9,315 bases of DNA from Bacillota bacterium (lineage in GTDB: Bacteria > Bacillota > Sulfobacillia > RBS10-35 > JAJYVM01): positions 1-9,315 of the forward strand of contig JAJYVM010000127.1 of assembly GCA_021792015.1 (NCBI GenBank), in the 5' to 3' direction. A program made the translations under genes and the position numbers. Under the pieces are notes generated by a model. The model worked only from the letters and a program-made list of their open reading frames with translations, was not told the DNA's origin and made no database searches. Position 1 is the stretch's first letter, and each line of letters opens with the position of its first letter. Below are positions 1 to 6,805 of this stretch, one piece after another.

Positions 1-94
1 CGCGGCGGATGCCATGGGCTGCGAGGACGCCCGCCACCTGGGGAAGCTCGGCCGCGGCGAGCGGCCGGACGGAGATCGCGCCTACGCCCGCCAC
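1..94 (-). CDS. Partial CDS start, possible GNAT-family N-acetyltransferase
   Basis: A reading frame open to the window edge starts at a GTG at 94-92 and gives about 31 residues, beginning VAGVGAISVRPLAAAEL and continuing PQVAGVLAAHGIRR. A beta strand with the pattern I-x-V-R-P followed by an acidic-residue-led helix is how many GNAT acetyltransferases begin, so that family is my guess. Too little is present to see the acetyl-CoA-binding loop. The GTG overlaps the last 13 bases of the upstream oxidoreductase gene, which fits a coupled two-gene operon. A GGAG lies about 11 bases before the GTG, somewhat far. The real start could instead be further inside the frame. Seen: open frame, overlap and N-terminal pattern. 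Inferred: the family. Confidence 0.4.
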   Translation of the reverse strand, partial: MAGVGAISVRPLAAAELPQVAGVLAAHGIRR

Positions 95-747
95 TCGTAC
101 CCGCGCTCCGGGCTCGCCGCCGCGAGGGCTCGGCGCACCCCGTCCGCGTCGAGGTCGGCACCGTAGACGGGCGTGCCGGGCTGCTGCCGCCACGAGTCGT
201 CCAGGCCGCCGGCGTCCACGGGATCGAAGCCGAGCTCGTCAATCAGCCGCATGACGGCGACCTTGGCGGCCTGATCGTCCCCGGCCACGGGCAGGGCGAT
301 GCGGTCCGCGCTGCCGGCGGGCTGGCCGAACTCCAGCAGATGCTGCGCCTGGATGTTGTTGAAGGCCTTGATGACCGGCCGCCCCAGCTGCTGGGCCACC
401 CAGCGGCTCTCCGCCATGCCCGTCTCGATGGCGGCGATGCGGCCGTCCCGCCGGGGGTAGTAGTTGCAGGTGTCGACGATCGCCGCGCCAGGTGCCGCCC
501 CGTCCAGGATGCCGCGCGGCAGCAGCGGAACGGCCCGCTCCGGGATCGTGACGATGACCAGCTCCGCGCCCTCCGCCGCCTGCGTGGCCGGCACGGCGCG
601 GGCGCCCGTCGCCCCCGCCAGGTCGGCCAGGGTCTCCGGACCGCGGGAATTGCTCACGGCCACGTCATGCCCGAGGGCCGTCAGCCGCCGGGTCAGGGTG
701 CCCCCGATGTGACCGGCGCCGATGATGCCAATCCTCACCTCGGACAT
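82..747 (-). CDS. NADP-binding oxidoreductase, F420-dependent NADP reductase-like
   Basis: A 221-residue protein with an N-terminal Rossmann fold: the dinucleotide-binding glycine motif GAGHIGG is at residues 9-15, and SNSRG follows the second strand at about residues 31-35. A Ser/Asn-Ser-Arg stretch here is typical of NADP-preferring members of the F420-dependent NADP oxidoreductase family. Further family traits are KAFNNI in the middle and the C-terminal DDSWRQQPGTPVYG. Length matches the family (about 200-230 residues). Members transfer hydride between NADP(H) and F420 or an unknown acceptor. Whether this organism makes F420 cannot be seen here, so the substrate is open. The start is the ATG at 747-745, directly after a purine-rich AGAGGGGG. 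The frame continues upstream into the SLH gene, but that extension has no family similarity. It is divergent from the SLH gene and overlaps a small downstream frame by 13 bases. Confidence 0.85.
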   Translation of the reverse strand: MSEVRIGIIGAGHIGGTLTRRLTALGHDVAVSNSRGPETLADLAGATGARAVPATQAAEGAELVIVTIPERAVPLLPRGILDGAAPGAAIVDTCNYYPRRDGRIAAIETGMAESRWVAQQLGRPVIKAFNNIQAQHLLEFGQPAGSADRIALPVAGDDQAAKVAVMRLIDELGFDPVDAGGLDDSWRQQPGTPVYGADLDADGVRRALAAASPERGYEWRA

Positions 748-889
748 CCCCCTCTGACTCGCCGCCTTCGTGGCGAATAGCGGCAGTCCTGCCGCCCGAC
801 GGGCGACCCCCACAAAGGTGTCCAGGGCCTGCGAAAGGGTTGGGACGTAGGCGGGCCGCTGGCCCGACAGACACGGAGGTGACAGCCCG
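748..889. promoter_or_regulatory. Divergent intergenic region between oxidoreductase and first SLH gene
   Basis: This 142-base gap must hold promoters for both divergent genes. I see no convincing -35/-10 pair on either strand. It contains three compact GC-rich inverted repeats: CGGCAG-TC-CTGCCG at 781-794, CGCCC-GAC-GGGCG at 793-805, and CGGGCC-GCT-GGCCCG at 852-866. The last ends 8 bases before the ribosome-binding site of the SLH gene and could fold in its leader mRNA. Such short palindromes are frequent by chance in DNA this GC-rich, so a regulatory role is only a possibility. Confidence 0.3.
875..882 (+). promoter_or_regulatory. Strong Shine-Dalgarno of first SLH gene
   Basis: GGAGGTGA sits 7 bases before the ATG at 890. 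It is a near-perfect anti-16S match, which fixes this start and suggests high translation. The second SLH gene carries the identical octamer. Confidence 0.9.
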
Positions 890-3076
890 ATGAACGTTCC
901 TCGTCTCAAAGGCCTGGCGGCGTCGGCGGTCGCACTGGCGACCGTGGCGTTTCCGTTGCAGGCGATGGCCGCGCCCCACTTCCGGGGCGGCGACGGACCG
1001 GGCCAGGTGCGCTGTGGCCAGATCCAGAAGGTCGACGACCGGTACAAGTGGCTGGTGCGGCAGTATCCGCAGCTGGAGCAGTGGCTCATGCAGTGCCAGG
1101 GCATGGCTGGACCCGCGACCCCTCTCCCGATGCCGCCCTCCCCGCCCGGGCCGGTGGCGGCCCCGCAGCAGCCGGGCCTCGCGGCCCAGCTGGTCTCGTT
1201 CAGCGACCTCGGCGGCTATGGCTGGGCAGCGAGCGACATCAACCTCCTGCAGTCGATGGGGATCATGCGGGGCGTCGGCCGCAACCTCTTCCAGCCCGCG
1301 GGCATCCTCTCGCGCGTGCAGTTCGCGGCCCTGCTGCAGCGCGTGTTCCACCTGACCGTCCCGGCGAGCCCGATGTCGTTCATCGACGTGTCCACAGGCT
1401 TCTGGGGCTATAACGCGGTCGAGGCCGCCGCTCCCTACATGGGCGAGTTCAACACGCCGGGCGGCGTCGCCTTCGAGCCCAACCTCCCGATGCTCCGCAT
1501 CGACGTCGCGGCCACCATCGGCAAGATCCTGGTGACGGAGGGCCTGGCCCAGCTGCCCACGACGGCCGCTGCCCAGAGCGTGTGGGGCGGGTTCGCCGAC
1601 GGCAGCCTCGTGCCGGCCGGCCTGAGCCAGTACGCCGCGGTCGCCGTGCAGGCCGGGATCATGCAGGGCATGGGCAACGGCAGCTTCGGCGTCGACGACA
1701 CCCTGAACCGCGCCCAGGCCGCCGTCCTGCTGACACGCGTCCTTGAGGGCACGGAGACCATGCCCGGCGGCACCAGCACGGTCACGAGCACGTCCAGCAT
1801 CCAGGGCACCTACTCGTCCGCGACCAGCACGACGATCAACGTCACGGTGAACGGGTCGACGGCTCAGTTCACGCTGGCATCGAGCGGCGTCACGGTCACC
1901 CTGAACGGCACGGCCTCCAGCCTCAGCAATCTGACGTCAGGCGACGCGGTGACCCTGACCCTGAACTCCGCGAACGACGTCATCGCCGTCACGGCGACGG
2001 GCAGCAGCACAAGCGTTTCGACCATGAGCGGCACCGTGTCCTCGATCAGCGGCAACACGCTCTTCCTGATCGTCGGCACGACCCCCGTCCAGCTGACGAT
2101 CGCCGCCGGGGTCACCCTTGACGTGGTGCCCGGTGACACGGTGACCGTCTCCATCAACGGCTCCGGTCAGGTCCTCGCGGCCACGGTGACCGGGACGTCC
2201 ACGTCGTCCGCGACCGGGACCATCTCGATGGTCAACGCGAGCCAGATCCAGCTCGACGTCAACGGCGCCTACACCACCTACGCCATCGCCCCCGGCGCCA
2301 GCGTGACCCTCAACGGCCAGGCAGTCTCGATCAACGGCATCGCGGCCGGTGAGACCGCCACGGTGACGATCGACACGGCCACCAACCAGGTCACGAGCAT
2401 CGCCGCGACCGGCACGGCCGCCTCGAGCTCGGAGAGCGGGACGGTCGTGAGCGTCAACACCACCAACAGCACCATCACGCTGGACGTCAGCGGCAACGAG
2501 GTGACCCTCCCCGTCGCCGCCGGCGCGACGGTGACCATCAACGGCCAGGCCGCGGGCCTGGGCAACGTCACGGCCAATGAGACCGCGACGGTGGCCATCA
2601 CCAACGGCCAGGTCACAGCGATCACCGTGTCCGCGCCCACGGTCGCGTCCACGATCACGGGCTACATCGTGTCGACCACCGCGACCAACGTCGCGGTCGC
2701 CGTCTACGGCAGCTCGGGCGCGACGCAGTCCACCTACACGATCGACACCGGCGCGCAGGTCACGCTGAACGGCTCGGCCTCGGCTGTCACGTCGCTCCCG
2801 CTCGGTGACCAGGCGACGGTCGGCCTCGACAGCAGCGGCGGCGTGGCCAACATCGGCGCCACGACCCCGTCGGGCCAGGTCAGCGGTGAGCTGGTCGGCA
2901 TCAGCGCCACCCAGGCCATCCTGCTCGTCGACGGCAGCCTGAAGTCGCTGTCCCTGGGGAGCGCCCCGGTGGCGTTCTCCGGTGGCAGCCAGATCGCGGT
3001 CACCTCCCTGCCCCTGGACACGACGGTCACCGTCGATCCGTCGGCGATGAACGGCTCCGCGCTCCTGGTCCACTGA
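890..3076 (+). CDS. SLH-domain cell-surface protein with six beta-rich repeats (paralog 1)
   Basis: A 728-residue secreted protein. Residues 1-27 are a Sec signal peptide (K/R at the N-end, alanine/valine core, cleavage likely after AMA). Residues 40-70 form a short helical stretch holding the only two cysteines (C42, C69). A proline-rich linker (about 77-97) follows. Three SLH domains lie at about 104-155 (FSDLGGYGWA...), 164-218 (FIDVSTGFWG...) and 235-285 (FADGS...). SLH triplets anchor proteins to secondary cell-wall polymers, usually pyruvylated, so the product should sit in or on the S-layer. Residues 304-728 are six tandem beta-rich repeats rich in Thr, Val, Ser, Ala and Gly. No transmembrane segment or sortase motif closes the protein, which ends GSALLVH. 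The start is fixed by GGAGGTGA. A strong terminator follows the stop. Inferred role: structural S-layer or surface protein; no enzyme domain is visible. Confidence 0.9.
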   Translation: MNVPRLKGLAASAVALATVAFPLQAMAAPHFRGGDGPGQVRCGQIQKVDDRYKWLVRQYPQLEQWLMQCQGMAGPATPLPMPPSPPGPVAAPQQPGLAAQLVSFSDLGGYGWAASDINLLQSMGIMRGVGRNLFQPAGILSRVQFAALLQRVFHLTVPASPMSFIDVSTGFWGYNAVEAAAPYMGEFNTPGGVAFEPNLPMLRIDVAATIGKILVTEGLAQLPTTAAAQSVWGGFADGSLVPAGLSQYAAVAVQAGIMQGMGNGSFGVDDTLNRAQAAVLLTRVLEGTETMPGGTSTVTSTSSIQGTYSSATSTTINVTVNGSTAQFTLASSGVTVTLNGTASSLSNLTSGDAVTLTLNSANDVIAVTATGSSTSVSTMSGTVSSISGNTLFLIVGTTPVQLTIAAGVTLDVVPGDTVTVSINGSGQVLAATVTGTSTSSATGTISMVNASQIQLDVNGAYTTYAIAPGASVTLNGQAVSINGIAAGETATVTIDTATNQVTSIAATGTAASSSESGTVVSVNTTNSTITLDVSGNEVTLPVAAGATVTINGQAAGLGNVTANETATVAITNGQVTAITVSAPTVASTITGYIVSTTATNVAVAVYGSSGATQSTYTIDTGAQVTLNGSASAVTSLPLGDQATVGLDSSGGVANIGATTPSGQVSGELVGISATQAILLVDGSLKSLSLGSAPVAFSGGSQIAVTSLPLDTTVTVDPSAMNGSALLVH
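1799..3073 (+). repeat. Six degenerate tandem protein repeats in SLH paralog 1
   Basis: Approximate units by residue: 304-378, 379-440, 441-514, 515-587, 588-660 and 661-728. The consensus is roughly G-T-V-x-S-(I/V) at the start, then a short beta pair, then GATVT(L/I)NGQA, a small helix or turn, and (A)GETATVT(L/I)-x-x-x-GQVTxI at the end. Unit 2 is short because it lacks most of the NG-x-A-S-x-L segment. Unit 5 (TGYIV... AVYGS) and unit 6 (GELVGIS... ALLVH) are distinctive and match the last two units of paralog 2. The pattern resembles DUF5666-type beta modules seen in other SLH proteins; that assignment rests on pattern recall. Confidence 0.75.
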
Positions 3077-3097
3077 TCCTGATCCTTCCGACCCGGC

Positions 3098-3133
3098 ATG
3101 CGGGTCCCGCCAAGCGGCGGGGCCCGCATTTTT
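3098..3133 (+). terminator. Intrinsic terminator after first SLH gene
   Basis: A 14-bp stem, ATGCGGGTCCCGCC (3098-3111) with GGCGGGGCCCGCAT (3116-3129), carries a single T-G wobble and closes an AAGC loop. It runs directly into five T residues (3129-3133). It begins 22 bases after the TGA at 3074-3076. This is textbook Rho-independent architecture and should end most transcripts of the first SLH gene before the second. Confidence 0.93.
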
Positions 3134-3194
3134 CATAGTGCGGCCTCCTCTGGAAGGGGGTATCAATGGGGTACAACTCCGGAGGTGACCCATT
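3134..3194 (+). promoter_or_regulatory. Leader of second SLH gene with strong Shine-Dalgarno
   Basis: The 61 bases between the terminator and the GTG at 3195 hold GGAGGTGA at 3181-3188, 6 bases from the start codon. The octamer is identical to that of paralog 1. Because a terminator stands upstream, a promoter is expected here, yet only weak candidates exist (CATAGT at 3134, TATCAA at 3161, TACAAC at 3172), none with a well-spaced -35. The second gene may use a promoter overlapping the terminator, an alternative sigma factor, or read-through. Confidence 0.6.
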
Positions 3195-5702
3195 GTGAAG
3201 GCCTCATGGCTCCGCGGGGCCGCGGCGTCGGCACTGGCGGTCGCCGCCCTCTCGCTGCCCCTGCAGGCGCTTGCGGCACCCGCATCCGGATCCGGCACGT
3301 GCGGCGAGATCGCCGCCCTCCGGCAGCAGCACCCCCAGCTGGAACAGGCTTACGCCGGCCTGCAGCGGGCCGCGACCCAGTGCGCCTCGCCCGGCGGCCT
3401 CCAGGCTGCCGGCTTCAGCGATCTCGGCGGCTACGCCTGGGCGCAGGCCGACATCGACCTTCTGCAGGCGGCGGGCATCATGCAGGGCGTGGGCGGCGGG
3501 CGCTTCCTGCCCGGCGCCACCCTGACCCGCGCCCAGCTCGCGGCCCTTCTGCAGCGCGTCTTCCGTCTGGGCGCGCCGGCAAGCCCGACCCCATACACCG
3601 ACGTCAGCCAGGGATTTTGGGGCTACGGCTCCGTCGCGGCGGCCGCGCCCTTCATGGGTCAGCTCGCCACGCCGGCCGGCCCCGCCTTTGCGCCCAACCT
3701 GCCCGTGACGCGCGCCGACGCCGCCGCCGCCATCGGCCGCATCGAGGTCGCGGACGGCCTGGCGCCGCTGCCGTCGGCGGCGCAGGCCCGGGCCGTGTGG
3801 GCGGCGTTCACCGATGGGAGCGCGGTGCCGGCGGCCCTGAGCCAGTACGCGGCGGTGGCCGTGCGCTCGCAGCTGATGCAGGGTTACGGCAACGGCGCCT
3901 TCGGCCCCGGCGACACCCTGACCCGGGCCCAGGCCGCCGTCCTGCTGGCGCGCGTGCTGCAGGGCGGGGCCGCGATCCCCGCCGCCTCGGCCCTGGAGGG
4001 GACCGTGCAGTCGGCCACGGCGAGCCAGCTCGTCCTGACCGTCGGCGGCGCGCCCGTCACGCTTCCGGCCGCCCCGAGCGGCGTCGCGGTCACCCTTGAC
4101 GGTGCCGCCGCCACCCTCGCCACGCTGGCCGCCGGCCAGTCGGCGATCGTCACCCTGAGCGGCACGGGCCAGGTCACGGCCGTGGAGGCGAGCGGCGCCG
4201 GCACCGGCGTCAGCGCCGTCAGCGGCACCCTCGACTCCGCCAGCGTCTCCGGACTCGACCTGACGGTCGGCGGGATGCAGCTGAGCTTGCTCGTGGCCTC
4301 CGGCGCCAGCCTCGCCAACCTGACCCCGGGGGCGCCCGCCACGCTCACCCTGGACGCGGCCGGCCAGGTGGTCGCCGTCGCGCAGGCGAGTGCGGCCGCC
4401 ACGACAGCCACCGTGACCGCCACCATCGCCAGCGTGACCGGCACCACGCTCACCCTGAGCCTGAACGGCGCGAGCCAGTCCTATCCGCTGGCCGCAGGCG
4501 CCACCGTGACCGTGAACGGGCAGGCGGCGAGCCTTGCCAGCCTCGTGGCCGGTGAGAGCGCGACCGCCACCCTGAACGCCCAGGGCCAGATCACCGCGCT
4601 GGCCGTCACCGGCACGTCCGGCACGGTCACCGGCACCGTGGCATCCGTCGGCTCCGCCTCGCTGGGGATCACGGCGAACGGCATGACCCAGATATACGTG
4701 CTGGCACCCGGCGCGACGGTCACCCGCAACGGGCAGCCAAGCTCGCTGGGCGCCCTGGCCCTCGGCGACGCCGTCACCGCCACCCTCAACGGCCAGGGCG
4801 AGGTCCAGACCCTGGTCGCGACCGGCACCGCGAGCCCGAGCGCGCTGACGGGCACGGTGGCGGGGATCAACAGCTACGCCGTGGTCCTGAACGTCAACGG
4901 ATCCCTGCAGGCCCTGCCCCTGGCCAACGGCGTCAACGTGACGCTCAACGGCCAGGTCACGGGGCTGGCCAGCGTGGTCGCGGGCGACGCCGCGACCGTG
5001 ACGCTCAACAGTGCGGGCCAGGTCGTCAACATCGCCCTCACCACCGCCACGTCGATCATCACGGGCTCGGTGGTGGGCGTGAACGCCACCACGCAGCCCT
5101 ACACGCTCATCCTCAAGGTCTCGGGGTCCATCCAGACCTTCGTCGTCTTCCCGGGCACGCCGATCACCATCGGCGGCGCCGCCTCCAGCCTCGGCGACCT
5201 GGCCCCGGGCGAGACCGCCACGGTGACCCTCAACACCTCCGCGAACCAGGTCACATCCGTCAGCGCGGCGGCCGAGACCGCGACCGGCTACATCGTGGCG
5301 CAGTCGGCGAGCAGCGTGTCGATCGCCGTGTACGGCTCCATCGGCGCGAGCGTCCTGAGCTACCCGATCGCGGCCGGCGCCCAGATCACGCTCAACGGCA
5401 TGGCCAGCAGTCCCGGGGCGCTGCCGCTGGGCGCGGCGGCCGCCGTCGGCCTCAGCGCCACCAGCTCGGCCACGACGATCGCGGCCAGCACCCCCAACAA
5501 CCAGATCGCGGGCGTGCTCGTCGCGATCTCGGCGAGCACGGCGATGGTCACGATCAACGGCACGGAGGCGTCGGTGCCCCTCGGCGCCAGCCCGGTGGCT
5601 TTTCTCGGCGGCATCCCGGTCGCGGTCACCGCCCTGCCGACCGGCCAGACCGTGACCATCGACCCAGGGGCCTTGGGCGGCTCGGCCCTGCTCGTCCGCT
5701 GA
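3195..5702 (+). CDS. SLH-domain cell-surface protein with eight beta-rich repeats (paralog 2)
   Basis: An 835-residue paralog of the preceding gene with the same layout. It has a signal peptide at 1-27 (cleavage likely after ALA), and C36 and C63 are its only cysteines. SLH domains lie at about 74-125 (FSDLGGYAWA...), 134-188 (YTDVSQGFWGYG...) and 205-256 (FTDGSAVPAALSQYAA...). Eight repeats fill 267-835, ending GSALLVR. The proline-rich linker of paralog 1 is almost absent. SLH helices carry TRAQ, TRAD and TRAQ in place of the classical TRAE. Start GTG at 3195 is fixed by GGAGGTGA; an ATG in the same area (3206) lies in another frame. The stop TGA (5700-5702) overlaps the reading frame of the GH1 gene. 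Likely an S-layer or S-layer-bound structural protein outside the cell; partners are unknown. Confidence 0.9.
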   Translation: MKASWLRGAAASALAVAALSLPLQALAAPASGSGTCGEIAALRQQHPQLEQAYAGLQRAATQCASPGGLQAAGFSDLGGYAWAQADIDLLQAAGIMQGVGGGRFLPGATLTRAQLAALLQRVFRLGAPASPTPYTDVSQGFWGYGSVAAAAPFMGQLATPAGPAFAPNLPVTRADAAAAIGRIEVADGLAPLPSAAQARAVWAAFTDGSAVPAALSQYAAVAVRSQLMQGYGNGAFGPGDTLTRAQAAVLLARVLQGGAAIPAASALEGTVQSATASQLVLTVGGAPVTLPAAPSGVAVTLDGAAATLATLAAGQSAIVTLSGTGQVTAVEASGAGTGVSAVSGTLDSASVSGLDLTVGGMQLSLLVASGASLANLTPGAPATLTLDAAGQVVAVAQASAAATTATVTATIASVTGTTLTLSLNGASQSYPLAAGATVTVNGQAASLASLVAGESATATLNAQGQITALAVTGTSGTVTGTVASVGSASLGITANGMTQIYVLAPGATVTRNGQPSSLGALALGDAVTATLNGQGEVQTLVATGTASPSALTGTVAGINSYAVVLNVNGSLQALPLANGVNVTLNGQVTGLASVVAGDAATVTLNSAGQVVNIALTTATSIITGSVVGVNATTQPYTLILKVSGSIQTFVVFPGTPITIGGAASSLGDLAPGETATVTLNTSANQVTSVSAAAETATGYIVAQSASSVSIAVYGSIGASVLSYPIAAGAQITLNGMASSPGALPLGAAAAVGLSATSSATTIAASTPNNQIAGVLVAISASTAMVTINGTEASVPLGASPVAFLGGIPVAVTALPTGQTVTIDPGALGGSALLVR
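3993..5699 (+). repeat. Eight degenerate tandem protein repeats in SLH paralog 2
   Basis: Approximate units by residue: 267-340, 341-405, 406-476, 477-548, 549-619, 620-693, 694-768 and 769-835. Units carry the same signature as in paralog 1, for example GATVTVNGQAASL and LNxxGQVxxI. Unit 2 is again the short form without NG-x-A-S-x-L. Unit 7 (TGYIV... AVYGS... GAQITLNG) and unit 8 (VLVAIS... GSALLVR) pair with the last two units of paralog 1. The two extra units are therefore in the middle (units 3-6 against units 3-4). Confidence 0.75.
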
Positions 5703-6805
5703 CTTCCTCAGACTTCCTCTGGGGCGCGGCCACGTCCGCGTACCAGGTCGAGGGCGGCCACACCCGCGCGGACTGGGTGGGCGCAGGCCAGGCCTGCGCC
5801 CATGACCGCCTCTACCCGGCCGACCTCGACCTGATGGCGGGGCTCGGGGGGCTCAACGCGTACCGCTTCTCCGTGGAGTGGTCGTCCATCGAGCCCGCCC
5901 GCGGCCAATATGACAGCGACACTCTCGCCCGTTACGCGGACATGGTGCGCGCGTGCGAGGCGCGCGCCATCGCCCCGATCGTCACGCTGTGGCACTTCAC
6001 GTTGCCACGGTGGTTCGCGGAGCGCGGCGGGTGGCTGCACGCGGAGGCCGTTCCCGATTTCGTGCGCTTTGCCGAGCACGTGGCGGCGGCCCTGCCGGCG
6101 CCCCGCGCGTGGATCAGCCTGAACGAACCCAACGTGTTTGTGCTGGCCGGCTACGTCGCGGGCGTGTGGCCGCCCGGTCTCAAGCGGGCGGATCTGGCCC
6201 TGCGGGTGATGGGGCGCCTCCGGGCGGCGCATCGTGCCGTGCTCCCGGTGCTCCGCGCCACCGGCGCACCCGTGGGGATCGCCCACCACTACGGGTCGAT
6301 GGTCTCCGACAGCGCCCTGTCCCTGGCCCCGCTTGCGGATCTGGTGTTCAACCGGTCCTTTCTGCGCGAGCCCGCCGACTTTCTCGGCCTCAACTACTAC
6401 ACGCGCTTTCACTTCGCGGGCCTGCAGCTGCTGCCGGCCGCCGGCCCCACGCAGATGGGCTGGGAGATCTACCCCGAGGGCCTCGAAGAGGCCCTGCGCC
6501 TTCTCGGCTCCCGCAGATTACCGATCATCGTGACCGAGAACGGCATTGCGACCGAGGACGATGACCTCCGCACCTCGTTCATCGCGGCGCACATCGCTGC
6601 GATACGACGAAGCGATGCCGACATCCGCGGCTACTTCTACTGGTCGCTGCTGGACAACTTCGAGTGGGCGGAGGGCTTTCGCCCGCGGTTCGGGCTGATC
6701 GGCGTCGACTTCGCGACCCAGGCGCGAACGGTGCGGCCGAGCGCCCGGGCCTACGCTCAGATGGCCTTGAACGCCTCGAACGGCGAGCGGCAGGCGCGGC
6801 AGTAG
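5699..6805 (+). CDS. Glycoside hydrolase family 1 (beta-glycosidase), unusual start
   Basis: GH1 enzymes hydrolyse beta-glucosides, beta-galactosides and related sugars by a retaining mechanism in a TIM barrel. Counting from a CTG at 5699 gives 368 residues. The conserved opening FLWGAATSAYQVEGG is at 6-20 (Q16 is the -1 subsite Gln), TLWHF at about 97-101, the acid/base LNEP with E143, FLGLNYYTR at about 228-236, the nucleophile VTENG with E280, and WSLLDNFEWAEGF at about 315-327. All key residues are present, so the enzyme should be active. It is shorter than the usual 420-470 residues, with loops trimmed after EGG and before FLGLNYY. There is no signal peptide, so a cytoplasmic location is expected. 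No ATG, GTG or TTG occurs in frame from 5591 to 5776. The first GTG (5777) would delete the opening motif, so CTG overlapping the SLH stop, or a -1 shift from that gene, must be considered. It ends in tandem TAG codons inside paaD's antisense strand. Confidence 0.85.
   Translation: MTSSDFLWGAATSAYQVEGGHTRADWVGAGQACAHDRLYPADLDLMAGLGGLNAYRFSVEWSSIEPARGQYDSDTLARYADMVRACEARAIAPIVTLWHFTLPRWFAERGGWLHAEAVPDFVRFAEHVAAALPAPRAWISLNEPNVFVLAGYVAGVWPPGLKRADLALRVMGRLRAAHRAVLPVLRATGAPVGIAHHYGSMVSDSALSLAPLADLVFNRSFLREPADFLGLNYYTRFHFAGLQLLPAAGPTQMGWEIYPEGLEEALRLLGSRRLPIIVTENGIATEDDDLRTSFIAAHIAAIRRSDADIRGYFYWSLLDNFEWAEGFRPRFGLIGVDFATQARTVRPSARAYAQMALNASNGERQARQ
5701..5720 (+). repeat. 10-base direct repeat at SLH/GH1 junction
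   Basis: GACTTCCTCA (5701-5710) is followed at once by GACTTCCTCT (5711-5720), 9 of 10 bases identical. The second copy encodes the conserved D-F-L of the GH1 opening motif. The first lies across the SLH stop codon. It looks like a small tandem duplication at the gene boundary. Confidence 0.7.

Noticed and set aside
748..1104. N-terminal extension of the oxidoreductase frame
   Set aside because: It runs across the SLH gene's start, ribosome site and signal peptide and lacks family similarity. The Rossmann fold starts right after the ATG at 747.
3161..3177. Possible -10 boxes TATCAA and TACAAC before the second SLH gene
   Set aside because: Neither has an acceptable -35 at 16-18 bases, and the second is too close to the ribosome site.
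1937..3298. Long minus-strand frame (453 codons) opposite the first SLH gene
   Set aside because: Composition is almost only R, G, D, A, H and V, with no domain and no ribosome site. It is the mirror of a Thr/Val/Gly-rich repeat in GC-rich DNA, and the plus strand has a clear SLH protein.
3098..4099. Plus-strand 333-codon frame starting in the terminator
   Set aside because: Arg/Ala/Pro/Gly-rich shadow of paralog 2 in another frame, starting inside a terminator hairpin.
5360..5659. Short minus-strand frames with hydrophobic look opposite the SLH repeats
   Set aside because: Val/Ala/Thr-rich content is the mirror of repeat codons (GTG/ACC, GCC/GGC); no start signals.
890..5702. CRISPR array or DNA-level tandem repeat
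   Set aside because: The repetition is at protein level, degenerate, and in frame with one coding sequence; there are no identical direct repeats with spacers.
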